A DNA stretch of 64,000 nt from Candidatus Pristimantibacillus lignocellulolyticus. Its GTDB lineage: Bacteria > Bacillota > Bacilli > Paenibacillales > Paenibacillaceae. A model generated the notes under the pieces. That model searched no databases, was not told the origin of the DNA, and saw nothing but the letters and a program-made list of their open reading frames with translations. The stretch's first letter is position 1. Each line of letters opens with the position of its first letter. This document shows positions 40,892-50,043 of this stretch, piece by piece. Where the stretch lies: NCBI GenBank assembly GCA_023639215.1, contig CP097899.1, forward strand, positions 4,460,001-4,524,000, read 5' to 3'. A program made the position numbers and the translations under genes.

Positions 40892-42811
40892 GTGACAAAG
40901 AAGTTTTTATCATTTTTAGCAATTATCCTTTTTATTACCCCATTATTGACTATACCCGCTACAGTTGATGCAGCAAGTAATACGACACTTTATCGTGTTT
41001 ATCAGAATGAAAAGTTACTGAAAGAGTTTCCTACTTCGCAGAAAGCGATAGCATATGCGAAATACTATAATTATAGTCATGTAGAGAAAATAAGTAATCG
41101 TGAGTGGGTATGGAACAACATCCCTAAGTACAAAGTATACATAGACGGGAAATCTACTACGAAATTAGAATACAGTTCTTTAGCTGGAGCAACAAAGTAT
41201 TCAGCAACACAACTAAATTCCTACGTCCGTGATCTTGAAAATGTTGGTTGGGCATTTGAAAATTATGCAAACTATCAACTGTATCAAGGTGATAAAACGT
41301 ATAGTAACTGGAGTTTCTACAGTCTAAATGATGCGAAGAAAGCAGCTGCCAAATGGACGAACTCTCATATTATCGATCTGAATAGCAATAGTTGGATTTG
41401 GGATAATATTAGCGAAGCATCACGCAAAACAATTAAGTCATCCACTCCAATATATATGATAACTGTAGATGGCGAGCAAGTTGCGCAAAGTAAAAAGTAT
41501 TCTTTCCTAAAAGAAGCTATTACTGCGAGTAATAAAGTTAGTAACAGCGAAGTTTATAACACTGCTACAGAAAAGGTAGTCCATAGCAATATCGCAAAGT
41601 ATAACGTTTATACGCAAGGAAAACTGTCATCCTCCTTCGTATCTCTTGATTCAGCAGTTGCTTCAGCTAAAAAACTTTACGCTGCAGAAGTAAAAGTTGC
41701 TGATTCAGTATTATGGACCAATATTTCGTATTACACCGTATATCAAGGCGATAAAGCAGTAAAATCATTTCACGCTTTGAAATCAGCTTTGGCTTATTCA
41801 AAATCATTAAGTAATAGTACAGTCATCAATCAAGATGGCAGAAAACTATTTACCACTGTGAAAGATTTCTTATATCTCGGTTGGAACGGCTCTAGTACAG
41901 TTAATACAATTAACCAACATGTAGCTAATACTCAAGGATTAGATATTGATTCACCAACCTGGTATTTCTTAGAAGATGCAACTGGCAAGCTAAACGATAC
42001 TTCTAATGCAGAGCTAGTAAAAACGATGGCAGAGCAGGATATAGATATCATTCCACTTGTTCATAATCAATTTGATAAAACATTAACCACTGCATTTTTG
42101 AAAGATGTTCCTGCACAAGATAAGTTCATTACGTCCCTTATTAACAGCTTAAAATCTATTAATGCAAAGGGCTTTAATCTTGACTTTGAAAGTATTGCCG
42201 CAACGGATCGGAACGCTTTCACTAATTTTGTTAAAAAATTAACAGAGGCTGCACATAAGCAGAAGCTAACAGTTTCTATCGATCTATTGCGTGGCGATGT
42301 TTTGTGGAATCATAATACAGCATACGATCAAGAAGCTATTGGTAAAATCGTAGATTACGTTATCATTATGGCTTATGATGAACATTGGACAGGTTCTAGC
42401 GAGGCTGGTTCAGTAGCAAGTCTAAGCTGGGTTGAAGAAGGTATTAAACAATATCTTAATTATGGCATCCCTCGTAATAAGCTTATTCTTGGTATACCTT
42501 TCTATGTGCGTGAATGGCGTCTTGATTCAAAAGGTAACCTCGTTGACAACAGATCGATAACAATGAAAAACATTGCTCAAGTGATCGAACAAAATAATGC
42601 TACTGGCGTTTTCGACGCGAAGACCGGGCAATATAAGTACACTTATCAATTAGATGGCTATACACATGTTTTCTGGGCTGAAACAGAACAGACTGTTATT
42701 AGTCGTATTAAATTAGCTAAGAAATATGAACTTGCAGGTATCGCTGCGTGGCGATTAGGGTATGAAGATGCTTCACTATGGGAAGCGATATTGAAATATA
42801 AATCACAATAG
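40892..42811 (+). CDS. GH18 spore cortex-type hydrolase with N-terminal repeats (YaaH/SleL-like)
   Basis: 639 residues, GTG start. Signal peptide to ~residue 27, then six imperfect modules of ~45-60 residues beginning at 34, 80, 128, 188, 237 and 281 with pattern Y-x-V/L-Y-x2-GK/DK ... A-x2-AK ... W-x-NI. The GH18 barrel (326-635) has the catalytic GFNLDFESI (Asp431, Glu433), YVIIMAYDEHWTG and GIAAWRLGYED. GH18 enzymes of this type cut N-acetylglucosamine bonds in spore cortex fragments. The repeats replace the usual LysM domains and may bind the wall; this is unproven. Confidence 0.87.
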   Translation: MTKKFLSFLAIILFITPLLTIPATVDAASNTTLYRVYQNEKLLKEFPTSQKAIAYAKYYNYSHVEKISNREWVWNNIPKYKVYIDGKSTTKLEYSSLAGATKYSATQLNSYVRDLENVGWAFENYANYQLYQGDKTYSNWSFYSLNDAKKAAAKWTNSHIIDLNSNSWIWDNISEASRKTIKSSTPIYMITVDGEQVAQSKKYSFLKEAITASNKVSNSEVYNTATEKVVHSNIAKYNVYTQGKLSSSFVSLDSAVASAKKLYAAEVKVADSVLWTNISYYTVYQGDKAVKSFHALKSALAYSKSLSNSTVINQDGRKLFTTVKDFLYLGWNGSSTVNTINQHVANTQGLDIDSPTWYFLEDATGKLNDTSNAELVKTMAEQDIDIIPLVHNQFDKTLTTAFLKDVPAQDKFITSLINSLKSINAKGFNLDFESIAATDRNAFTNFVKKLTEAAHKQKLTVSIDLLRGDVLWNHNTAYDQEAIGKIVDYVIIMAYDEHWTGSSEAGSVASLSWVEEGIKQYLNYGIPRNKLILGIPFYVREWRLDSKGNLVDNRSITMKNIAQVIEQNNATGVFDAKTGQYKYTYQLDGYTHVFWAETEQTVISRIKLAKKYELAGIAAWRLGYEDASLWEAILKYKSQ

Positions 42812-43153
42812 AGGTAGTTCAAAACATTCACTTGTGATCACGCGGTAATGTGCTATCGCTTACTCGGCAGCGAAGAAGCCATTCATCGGAAGCCTGCGAG
42901 GTTCGTGTACCACTTATGTACACTCCACTTCTCGTTTCCTAGCTTCATGGCTTCTTCTTGGTGCTGACAAGCAAATGTTTTGAACTTTTATTGGTTGAGG
43001 TAGTTCAAAACATTCACTTGTGATCACGCGGTAATGTACTGTAGTTTACTCAGCTGCGAAGAAGCCATTCATCGGAAGCCTGCGAGGTTCGTGTACCACT
43101 TATGTACACTCCACTTCTCGTTTCCTAACTTCATGGCTTCTTCTTGGTGCTGA
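42811..43153 (+). repeat. Tandem ~186-bp MITE-like repeat, two copies (family B)
   Basis: Copies begin at 42811 (on the last base of the GH18 stop codon) and 42997, both with GAGGTAGTTCAAAACATT. Copy 1 ends in AATGTTTTGAAC (42974-42985), the complement of its start, giving 12-bp terminal inverted repeats; copy 2 has lost its right end. Both share GAAGCCATTCATCGGAAGCC, GTACCACTTATGTACAC and TTCTCGTTTCC with family A at 29444. The 42812-43242 gap has no gene. Confidence 0.85.
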
Positions 43154-43242
43154 GAGATTCCGAGTAGACGAGATGTTCCATTACCATTATAATAATAAAT
43201 ACTCCTTTGATGAGATAACAGCTAAGAAATGAGGAACGATCA

Positions 43243-43770
43243 ATGATACAAAAAGCAACTTTTGCTGGTGGATGCTTCTGGTGTATGGTTACACCATTCG
43301 AAGAGCAACCAGGAATTCACGGTATTATCTCAGGTTATATGGGTGGAGAAGTGGTTAACCCTACTTACGAGCAAGTATTAACTGGAGAAACTGGACATCA
43401 TGAAGTTGTCCAAATTACATTCGACTCTTCTATTTTCCCTTATGAGAGATTATTAGAGCTATATTGGCCTCAGATTGATCCTACTGATCCGAACGGACAA
43501 GGTAATGATCAGAAGAGTCAGTACAAAACAGCTATCTTCTACCACAATGAAGAACAGCGCCTTCTAGCTGAAGAGACTAAAGCTGCTCTAGGTAATAGTG
43601 GTCGTTTTGATAAACCAATCGCTACTGAAGTTAAAGAAGCGGTAGAATTCTATCCTGCTGAAGAATATCACCAAAACTTCCACCGTAAAGACCCGAAATA
43701 TTACAAAGAATCTCGCGTATATTCCGGTCGTGACGTTACATTGGAAAAGGTTTGGGGTAATAAAGAATAA
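43243..43770 (+). CDS. msrA: Peptide methionine sulfoxide reductase MsrA
   Basis: 175 residues, RBS GAGGAACGATCA. GGCFWCM holds catalytic Cys11; GYMGGEVVNPTYEQV, TGHHEVVQITFD, YWPQIDPTDPNGQGND and YHQNFHRKDPKYY complete the family. The usual GCFWG is GCFWC here, giving a second Cys in the motif. It reduces methionine-S-sulfoxide in oxidised proteins using thioredoxin. Single gene with own terminator. Confidence 0.95.
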   Translation: MIQKATFAGGCFWCMVTPFEEQPGIHGIISGYMGGEVVNPTYEQVLTGETGHHEVVQITFDSSIFPYERLLELYWPQIDPTDPNGQGNDQKSQYKTAIFYHNEEQRLLAEETKAALGNSGRFDKPIATEVKEAVEFYPAEEYHQNFHRKDPKYYKESRVYSGRDVTLEKVWGNKE

Positions 43771-43782
43771 CTAGAAATACAT

Positions 43783-43830
43783 AAAAGAGCTAACCATTTA
43801 CTTTTCAGTAAATAGCTAGCTCTTTTTTTA
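43783..43830 (+). terminator. Rho-independent terminator of msrA
   Basis: AAAGAGCTA-CCATTTACT-TTTC-AGTAAAT-GCTAGCTCTTT and a run of T. Confidence 0.9.
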
Positions 43831-43858
43831 TAGTCGTCTCTTCACTACTGCCGTCACT

Positions 43859-43900
43859 TCATCATAACTGATTAGAAAGAATTCTAATCAGTTATGATGA
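43859..43900. repeat. Perfect 19-bp stem hairpin
   Basis: TCATCATAACTGATTAGAA (43859-43877) and its exact complement (43882-43900) around the loop AGAA. No long T-run on either side. The 43771-44068 gap otherwise holds only the msrA terminator and the leader of the permease gene. Confidence 0.7.
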
Positions 43901-44068
43901 CATATTTTTGTCCCTCGCCATTTAAACTTACCCGTAGCAAAAAATAAGCAGGTATGTAAAATTCACTCTGGCGCTTTATCAGAAGAAAGTGTATTATAGG
44001 TTACTGTCAGTTCATTTTATTATATCATCCAGTGAATTTTCAAAACTTTTCAAAAGGGGTTTATCATC

Positions 44069-45493
44069 ATGACTAGACATAAGTTAGGCTTCTGGATTCT
44101 GACTGCCCTCGTGGTCGGCAACATGGTCGGTTCCGGAATCTTCATGCTGCCTCGATCTCTGTCGGAAGCTGCGAGTCCTGCCGGGGTCATTCTGGCCTGG
44201 TCTGCTACAGGATTAGGTGTACTTACACTGGCGCTTGTCTTCGGCAGCCTTGCAGTACGCAAGCCCGAGCTCAGCGGCGGCCCGCAAATCTATGCGAAAG
44301 AGCTGTTTCGTGAAGGTTCGCACGGTTCTCTCATCGCTGGCTTTATGTCAACTTGGGGATACTGGCTCGGCAATATCGCTGGTTTTGTGGCGGTTATCAC
44401 GACATTCGCGAGCTACCTGTCTACCTTTTTCCCGGTGCTTACTAGTAACAATGTATGGCTAACCTTGGGAAGCTTCACATTAAAAGCGGGCAATGCCCTA
44501 ACGTTCCTCGTCTGTTCGATACTTTTATGGGGAACACACGCCATTTGCCTAAAAGGAATGAACAGCGCAGGGAGATTGAATCTTATCGCTACGGTGACCA
44601 AGGTCATCGGCTTTACGCTCTTTATCGTAATTGCACTCTTTGCGTTTCAACAGAGCAATATCGGGCCATTCTTGGCTCCGCGCACCAATGACAGTGGGAA
44701 TACGATTAGCCTGCTCTCTCAGGTTAACGCGGCAGCGATTGCGACACTGTGGGCTTTCATCGGAGTGGAATCAGCAATGGTCTTCGCCGCACGCGCTCAC
44801 CGCAAGCAGGATATCCGCCGCGCGACTATCACTGGACTGCTGATATCCTTCGTACTGTATGTAGGCATCAGCATCCTGACTATGGGTCTGCTGACACAGG
44901 ATCAACTGATGGCTTCTCAAAACCCTCTGGTGGACGGCATTTCTACCGTGCTTGGACCTATCGGTGGCAAGCTGCTCGCAGGTCTCGGGCTGATCAGTCT
45001 GCTCGGCTCCACGATCGGCTGGGTACTACTTAGTGCCGAGGTACCGTTCCAGGCAGCTAGGATGGGTGTTTTCCTGAAGTTTTTTTCCAAAGAAAATAGT
45101 AAGGGCATGCCAACTGTATCTCTCTGGATTTCTACCGCACTCGGTCAAATATTGCTGTTATCCACGATCTCGGGTTCCATCTCGGCGGCGTTTGATTTTA
45201 TTATCTATATCGCTACGCTCGCATATCTGGTGCCTTATCTAATAGCATCACTCTATCACCTCAAGCTGACCTGGACCGGAGAAACCTACTCGCTGCAGAA
45301 GGAGCGAGTTACCGAAGGAATCATTGCGGGTATGGCCACCATCTATTCGCTATGGGTGATTGTGGCTGGTACCGCGGATCTCAAGACTTTCCTGCTTGGA
45401 CTGGCACTGATTGTCAGCGGTATTCTATTCTATCCTTTTCTACTGCAGTATCATAAAGTCCAAACAAAACAATCCAAGGTAATGCAGCGTTGA
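44069..45493 (+). CDS. APC-superfamily amino acid/polyamine antiporter-like permease
   Basis: 474 residues with about 12 membrane segments. The first helix has the ArcD/CadB-type signature VGNMVGSGIFMLP, and later GPQIYAKELF, FIGVESAMVFAARAHRKQDI and GSTIGWVLLSAE fit basic amino acid/polyamine antiporters (APA family). Possible ligands are arginine, ornithine, lysine or a polyamine. The gene is plainly richer in G+C than its neighbours (many CTG, GGC, CGC, GCC codons), suggesting recent transfer from a higher-G+C relative. RBS AAAGGGG. Bounded by its own terminator. Confidence 0.85.
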   Translation: MTRHKLGFWILTALVVGNMVGSGIFMLPRSLSEAASPAGVILAWSATGLGVLTLALVFGSLAVRKPELSGGPQIYAKELFREGSHGSLIAGFMSTWGYWLGNIAGFVAVITTFASYLSTFFPVLTSNNVWLTLGSFTLKAGNALTFLVCSILLWGTHAICLKGMNSAGRLNLIATVTKVIGFTLFIVIALFAFQQSNIGPFLAPRTNDSGNTISLLSQVNAAAIATLWAFIGVESAMVFAARAHRKQDIRRATITGLLISFVLYVGISILTMGLLTQDQLMASQNPLVDGISTVLGPIGGKLLAGLGLISLLGSTIGWVLLSAEVPFQAARMGVFLKFFSKENSKGMPTVSLWISTALGQILLLSTISGSISAAFDFIIYIATLAYLVPYLIASLYHLKLTWTGETYSLQKERVTEGIIAGMATIYSLWVIVAGTADLKTFLLGLALIVSGILFYPFLLQYHKVQTKQSKVMQR

Positions 45494-45499
45494 AATGAG

Positions 45500-45534
45500 G
45501 AAAGGCGTCCGTCATAAGATGGGCGCCTTTTCTC
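45500..45534 (+). terminator. Terminator of the permease gene
   Basis: AAAGGCG-CCGTC-ATAA-GATGG-CGCCTTT followed by TCTCC, sharing the G+C-rich character of the permease gene. Confidence 0.8.
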
Positions 45535-45599
45535 CAGCAGTGCAGTTACTCTAAAATTATTATCAATTTCTTAGTCCGTACACCAGCAAAGTACACCTG

Positions 45600-46175
45600 T
45601 TAGATCAATAACTTAAAAAATCGATCCGAGGTTGTACGTACAATCGATATATCATTCATCGTTTCTGCTAAAATTAATGAACCTTCCAGAGCAGATACGA
45701 ATAAGTAAGCACATTCACTTGCACTTATACCAGCTCGAAATTCCCCATTAGTAATACCTTGCTCTAGTAATTTATTAATTAATTCATGAAGTACTTTGAA
45801 AAACTGTTGAATGCGATCATGGACATCTTTCGCATCTACTGGACTTTGCTGATACATCGCGGTAAAAGGACAAGTCCCCTTGTTTCCTCTCGCTTCGATT
45901 TCTTGCAACAGCAATTCTATAAAACTCTCAATTCTTCGCCTAGCTGAAATCTCTTTTTGTCCAAGTGAAATTTCTAATGCCGACTCGTATCGATTGCCCC
46001 AAAAGCTTACAACCGCAAACAATAATTCTTCTTTGCTCTTGAAGTGATAATATAGATTCGATCTAGAAATCCCGCTTCTTACACATACATCCTCGATGCT
46101 GGTATATTTATAACCTTTACTCAAAAATAAACGGGCAGCAATATGGATCAGTTGTTCTCGATTTCTCGCGACCAT
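45600..46175 (-). CDS. TetR/AcrR family regulator
   Basis: 191 residues from ATG 46175 (GAAAGGG upstream); start at 46193 also possible. HTH reads REQLIHIAARLFLSKGYKYT, SIEDVCVRSGISRSNLYYHF and KSKEELL. The C-terminal part with GNKGTCPFTAMYQQSP resembles TetR_C proteins of the YxaF/LmrA group. A perfect operator palindrome lies 20 bases upstream of the start. Convergent with the permease; no obvious target other than itself. Confidence 0.85.
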   Translation of the reverse strand: MVARNREQLIHIAARLFLSKGYKYTSIEDVCVRSGISRSNLYYHFKSKEELLFAVVSFWGNRYESALEISLGQKEISARRRIESFIELLLQEIEARGNKGTCPFTAMYQQSPVDAKDVHDRIQQFFKVLHELINKLLEQGITNGEFRAGISASECAYLFVSALEGSLILAETMNDISIVRTTSDRFFKLLI

Positions 46176-46194
46176 TCCTCTACACCCTTTCACA

Positions 46195-46216
46195 ATTAGG
46201 ACTGCACAGTCCTAAT
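46195..46216. promoter_or_regulatory. Operator palindrome of the TetR gene
   Basis: ATTAGGACTG-CA-CAGTCCTAAT, 10-bp perfect arms, placed directly before the TetR gene and after the stop of the minus-strand 67-residue gene. Typical for autoregulation. Confidence 0.7.
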
Positions 46217-46221
46217 TTATT

Positions 46222-46425
46222 TTAGAGATTGTCATATTTTTTTAATTCATAGCGTTTTCCACAAAATTTGCATTTCAAAGTGATTCGATCTTCACTAATA
46301 ATATAGCTCACAGCGTCGTCATCTTCCATATCTAAACTTTCTATTCCACGTTCATCAATATCACCTGTAGCAAAAAAAGAAGTTTTATTACCGCATTCGC
46401 ATTCAAAATGTAACATATTGTTCAA
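46222..46425 (-). CDS. 67-residue zinc-ribbon-like protein
   Basis: Two Cys pairs, CEC (residues 9-11) and CKFC (52-55), frame an acidic middle part (DERGIESLDMEDDDAV) and would form a zinc ribbon. The end is GKRYELKKYDNL. No named family recognised. It precedes the TetR gene on the same strand. Confidence 0.65.
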   Translation of the reverse strand: MNNMLHFECECGNKTSFFATGDIDERGIESLDMEDDDAVSYIISEDRITLKCKFCGKRYELKKYDNL

Positions 46426-46455
46426 GCCCTTCTATATAAAATATGTATCCCTACG

Positions 46456-46484
46456 TTGATAAGATTGCTTTCCTTAGTTATAAT
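46456..46484 (+). promoter_or_regulatory. Sigma-A promoter of the methyltransferase-RluA operon
   Basis: TTGATA, 17-base spacer, TATAAT, 53 bases before ATG 46538. Confidence 0.8.
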
Positions 46485-46537
46485 AAGCGATGATAACATA
46501 TCTAGACAAGACTTACGATTAGGAAGGAATTAATTGA

Positions 46538-47407
46538 ATGTATATAGCAGATCAATGGACTGATTTTGAAGTAATAGACACAGGTGAAGGTGATAAGCTA
46601 GAACGTTGGGGTAATTATGTACTCCGTCGCCCAGATCCACAAATCATTTGGCCTATCCAAGAGCTAGATGAGCAATGGCGTAAAGCTGATGCTCACTACT
46701 ACCGTAGCAACTCAGGTGGCGGCGAATGGAAAGTGAAAAATCCTAAATTACCGGAGCGTTGGACGATAAGCTATAAAGAGCTTCGTTTCCATATTAAACC
46801 AACTAGTTTCAAACATACAGGACTATTCCCTGAGCAAGCTGCGAACTGGAGCTGGATGATGGATAAGATCCGACAAGCTAACCGTCCAATTCGCGTATTG
46901 AACTTGTTCGCTTATTCTGGTGGTGCTACCGTTGCATGTGCTGCTGCTGGAGCAGAAGTATGTCATGTTGATGCATCAAAAGGTATGGTTCAATGGGCGA
47001 AAGAAAATGCTCAATTATCTGGGCTTGAAGATGCACCGATTCGCTACATTACGGATGATGTTTTCAAATTCGTACAACGCGAGCAACGTCGTGGTCGCAC
47101 ATACGATGCCATTATTATGGACCCTCCTTCATACGGTCGTGGACCAAAAGGTGAAACATGGAAACTAGAAGAAAACCTTTACCCATTCCTACAGTCTTGT
47201 ACAAGTATTCTTAGTGATAATCCTTTATTCTTACTAATCAACTCGTACACAACTGGACTTTCTCCAACCGTGCTAGAACATTTGCTAACCATGAGTATGC
47301 AGAAAAAATACGGCGGCGAAATTAACTGTGGCGAAATCGGCTTGCCAATTACTAAGTCTGGTTTAGCGCTTCCTTGCGGTATTTTGGGTCGTTGGGAGTC
47401 CAACTAA
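46538..47407 (+). CDS. Class I SAM-dependent RNA methyltransferase (RlmI/RlmK-like core)
   Basis: 289 residues. Begins with a short beta region (RWGNYVLRRPDPQIIWP), then ELRFHIKPTSFKHTGLFPEQ, as in RlmI/RlmL C-terminal domains, SAM motif I VLNLFAYSGGATVACAAAG, acidic VCHVDASKG, and catalytic-type DPPSYGRGPKGE. There is no PUA domain. The usual target is 23S rRNA, but the position is unknown. Overlaps the pseudouridine synthase gene by one base (TAATG), so both RNA modifiers are coupled. Confidence 0.88.
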   Translation: MYIADQWTDFEVIDTGEGDKLERWGNYVLRRPDPQIIWPIQELDEQWRKADAHYYRSNSGGGEWKVKNPKLPERWTISYKELRFHIKPTSFKHTGLFPEQAANWSWMMDKIRQANRPIRVLNLFAYSGGATVACAAAGAEVCHVDASKGMVQWAKENAQLSGLEDAPIRYITDDVFKFVQREQRRGRTYDAIIMDPPSYGRGPKGETWKLEENLYPFLQSCTSILSDNPLFLLINSYTTGLSPTVLEHLLTMSMQKKYGGEINCGEIGLPITKSGLALPCGILGRWESN

Positions 47408-48117
47408 TGCAGATCCCTATCATTTATGAGGATAACCATATCATCGTTGTGCAAAAACCACCTGGAATTCCATCTCAAGAGGACGAAACAGGTGATGCTG
47501 ATATGCTTACTTTAATTAAAGAAGATATTAAGATCCGCTTTGAGAAACCTGGAAATGTATACTTAGGTCTTGTCCATCGACTTGATCGCCCAGTTGGTGG
47601 TGCAATGTTGTTTGCTAAGACCTCTAAGGCAGCTTCTCGCATGTCTGAAGCAGTACGCAGTCGTTCATTCGATAAAACTTATATGTGTGTAGTAGAAGGC
47701 GCTCCTTCGTCGTTAGAAGCTGATCTATTGCATTATATCGTCAAGGACACTCGGATCAATCAAGTGACGGTCTACAATAAACCTACAGCAGATAGTAAAG
47801 ATGCTAAGTTGAGCTATAAAGTGCTACATCAAGCTAATGGACGTAGTCTGGTTGCTATCAAATTGTATACTGGAAGATCCCATCAGATTAGAGCTCAAAT
47901 GGCTCATATTGGTTGTCCACTTGTAGGCGATCAGAAGTATGGAAAAGTTGTTAGCAAGCGTTATTCTCAAATCGCGCTTTGGTCTACTTCGATTACTGTG
48001 GCTCATCCAACAACTAAGGAATTGATGACGTTTCAATCTACACCTTCAGTACAACAAGATCCTTGGTCAATTTTCAGCCAGCAGCAATTAACACAAGCTG
48101 CGAATTGGTTTATCTAG
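47407..48117 (+). CDS. RluA family pseudouridine synthase
   Basis: 236 residues from ATG 47407. IIYEDNHIIVVQKPPGIPSQ, catalytic motif VHRLDRPVGGAMLFAKTSKA (Asp in RLD) and the late motif LYTGRSHQIRAQMAHIGCPL then GDQKYG define the RluA family. No S4 domain, as in RluA/TruC types. It isomerises uridine in rRNA or tRNA; exact site unknown. Second gene of the operon, with terminator. Confidence 0.9.
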   Translation: MQIPIIYEDNHIIVVQKPPGIPSQEDETGDADMLTLIKEDIKIRFEKPGNVYLGLVHRLDRPVGGAMLFAKTSKAASRMSEAVRSRSFDKTYMCVVEGAPSSLEADLLHYIVKDTRINQVTVYNKPTADSKDAKLSYKVLHQANGRSLVAIKLYTGRSHQIRAQMAHIGCPLVGDQKYGKVVSKRYSQIALWSTSITVAHPTTKELMTFQSTPSVQQDPWSIFSQQQLTQAANWFI

Positions 48118-48123
48118 TCTTAG

Positions 48124-48164
48124 CCGTTCGATCGTAGTTCTGATTCGGTCGAACGGTTTTTTTA
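48124..48164 (+). terminator. Rho-independent terminator
   Basis: CCGTTCGA-17 bases-TCGAACGG followed by seven T. Confidence 0.9.
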
Positions 48165-48194
48165 TTATCAAATATTAGTGAAGAAGGTGAAAAG

Positions 48195-49478
48195 ATGAGT
48201 TCGCGATCTTCATTACCTAAGCGAAGATTACTCTGGTTAGTAAACGGTATACTTTTAGTACTTACCTCCATTGCTATTATTGCTTTATTTGTAATTGTTA
48301 ATTCCGATGAATTGGACGCACCAACTAATTCGAATATACCCATTGGTCAAGTAGACATTGAACCAACCGAAGAACCTACAATTGTTGTCACACCAACCCC
48401 TACCCCAGAACCTACACCTACACTCCCTGAATATACTGATGCGGTTTGGATCGGCGTTGGAGATATTATGAGCCATTCCCCTCAATTACCTGGGGCATAT
48501 AATAAAGCAACAGACACTTACGATTTCGATCCATTTTTCGAACCTATAACGAGTTTACTTGAAGACGGTAACTGGATTATGGCAAACCTAGAGACTCCGA
48601 TTGCAGGTAGCGATATTGGATATAGTGGATATCCCACTTTCAATGCTCCTACTGAGTTAGCAGAAGCTTTATGGAACGCTGGCTTTAATGTATTGTCAAC
48701 TGCTAATAATCATTCGCTTGATAAAGGCGAAAAAGGATTACTACGTACGCTAGAAAATGTTCAAACAATCGGCTTTACAACGGTAGGTACTGCAGCGTCC
48801 ATTGAAGAATCTACTGCTTCAACTATTGTTAAACATAATGATATAGCTATGGGTTTCTTATCTTATACTTACGGGACGAACGGAATACCTATCCCAACAG
48901 GCAAAGATTATTTAATTGATTTGATAGATAAGGATACTATTATTGCAGATATGAACAAATTAAGAGAAGACGGTGCTGAAGTCATTACGGTAGCACTTCA
49001 CTTCGGTAATGAATATCAATCACAGCCTAGCGAGGAACAAAAGAAGTTAGCACGAGCGCTCATTGCTGCTGGTGCAGACATCATCGCGGGTTCTCATCCA
49101 CATGTTCTGCAACCGTATGAGATAATATCTACGTTCGATGATAACGGCAATGAACGACAAGGGTTAATTATATACTCAATGGGGAATTTCATCTCAAATC
49201 AACGTGGTGAGTCTAAAGATTACGGAGCAATCTATAAGGTCAATATCCGGAAACATTATAATACTGGAGCGATTGAATTAACGAATGTAGAGGTAACTCC
49301 AACTTGGGTACATCGCTACAAACCGGACGATGCATATCGCTATCGCATTCTACCTGTAGCTGACACATTAGAGACTCGAGATGACCCGCTACTGACTAAT
49401 AAAGATTATGACGCGTTAGAGAGCAGTCTAGCCATGCTTAACAAGCGATTAACTTCCATGCAAGGGACAAAGCAATAA
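48195..49478 (+). CDS. CapA family protein (poly-gamma-glutamate synthesis type metallophosphatase)
   Basis: 427 residues, RBS GAAGGTG. One membrane anchor (residues ~13-34), a Pro/Thr linker with TPTPTPEPTPT, then the CapA domain: VGDIMSHSPQL, WIMANLETPIAGSDIGYSG, FNVLSTANNHSLDKG, VALHFGNEYQSQPSEEQ and GADIIAGSHPHVLQPYE with metal-binding Asp, Asn and His residues. CapA of B. anthracis acts in polyglutamate capsule export, but no capBC genes are here; many Paenibacillus have such solitary proteins of unknown role. Confidence 0.9.
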   Translation: MSSRSSLPKRRLLWLVNGILLVLTSIAIIALFVIVNSDELDAPTNSNIPIGQVDIEPTEEPTIVVTPTPTPEPTPTLPEYTDAVWIGVGDIMSHSPQLPGAYNKATDTYDFDPFFEPITSLLEDGNWIMANLETPIAGSDIGYSGYPTFNAPTELAEALWNAGFNVLSTANNHSLDKGEKGLLRTLENVQTIGFTTVGTAASIEESTASTIVKHNDIAMGFLSYTYGTNGIPIPTGKDYLIDLIDKDTIIADMNKLREDGAEVITVALHFGNEYQSQPSEEQKKLARALIAAGADIIAGSHPHVLQPYEIISTFDDNGNERQGLIIYSMGNFISNQRGESKDYGAIYKVNIRKHYNTGAIELTNVEVTPTWVHRYKPDDAYRYRILPVADTLETRDDPLLTNKDYDALESSLAMLNKRLTSMQGTKQ

Positions 49479-49492
49479 TATATTATAACAAT

Positions 49493-49566
49493 AAAAGATA
49501 TCTTAACGTTCTCTCCTTATTCACTTTCGAATAAATAGAGTCTGCGCTAAGATATCTTTTTTAATT
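49493..49566. terminator. Bidirectional terminator
   Basis: AAAAGATATCTTA-CG ... CG-TAAGATATCTTTT, about 43 bases apart, between capA and marR. Confidence 0.7.
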
Positions 49567-49635
49567 TCTGAAGTTATTGATAAGTTATTTTATATCGTCC
49601 CGTTATGTAATGCATTTATGAATGATATATGTTAC

Positions 49636-50043
49636 CTATGATGTACTTGCAACTTTTCCAAGTAAGTAGACAAGTAGTTGTTGATTATGAGCGGAAATTC
49701 GATCTAGCGATTGTTCAATAATATCACGCCGAATCTTTGATCCTCTTTCTGTCTCAGCTTGTCCTTTATTTGTGACTTCAATCCAGACAACGCGACGATC
49801 TTTTTCGTCACGTACTCTAATAATAAGTTCATTACGTTCCATACGATCTAAAATGGTTGTAATAGCTGCTGGTGTCGTTGATAAATGTTGCAGTAAATCA
49901 GATGGTTTCATCGGTGAGCACTCTAGCAGTAGCTCCAAAATATTAAGTTGTCCTTCTGTTAATGGTGATAGTTCTTGTTCCAGTGTCAATTTCCAATCTC
50001 GTGAAAGCTTATTCCATAATTTCGAGAAATCTTCTGATACCAT
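49636..50043 (-). CDS. MarR family transcriptional regulator
   Basis: 135 residues. LTLEQELSPLTEGQLNILEL, MKPSDLLQHLSTTPAAITTI, LDRMERNELIIRVRDEKDRR and VWIEVTNKGQ give the complete winged helix-turn-helix; flanking helices form the dimer interface. No Cys sensors. RBS GGAAGTAGGTG. Its target may be the upstream TspO gene, though a hairpin lies between them. Confidence 0.9.
   Translation of the reverse strand: MVSEDFSKLWNKLSRDWKLTLEQELSPLTEGQLNILELLLECSPMKPSDLLQHLSTTPAAITTILDRMERNELIIRVRDEKDRRVVWIEVTNKGQAETERGSKIRRDIIEQSLDRISAHNQQLLVYLLGKVASTS

Noticed and set aside
44217..45108. Several 63-94 codon frames on both strands within the permease gene
   Set aside because: Out-of-frame shadows of a G+C-rich coding sequence, with no ribosome binding sites and a clear membrane protein in the main frame.
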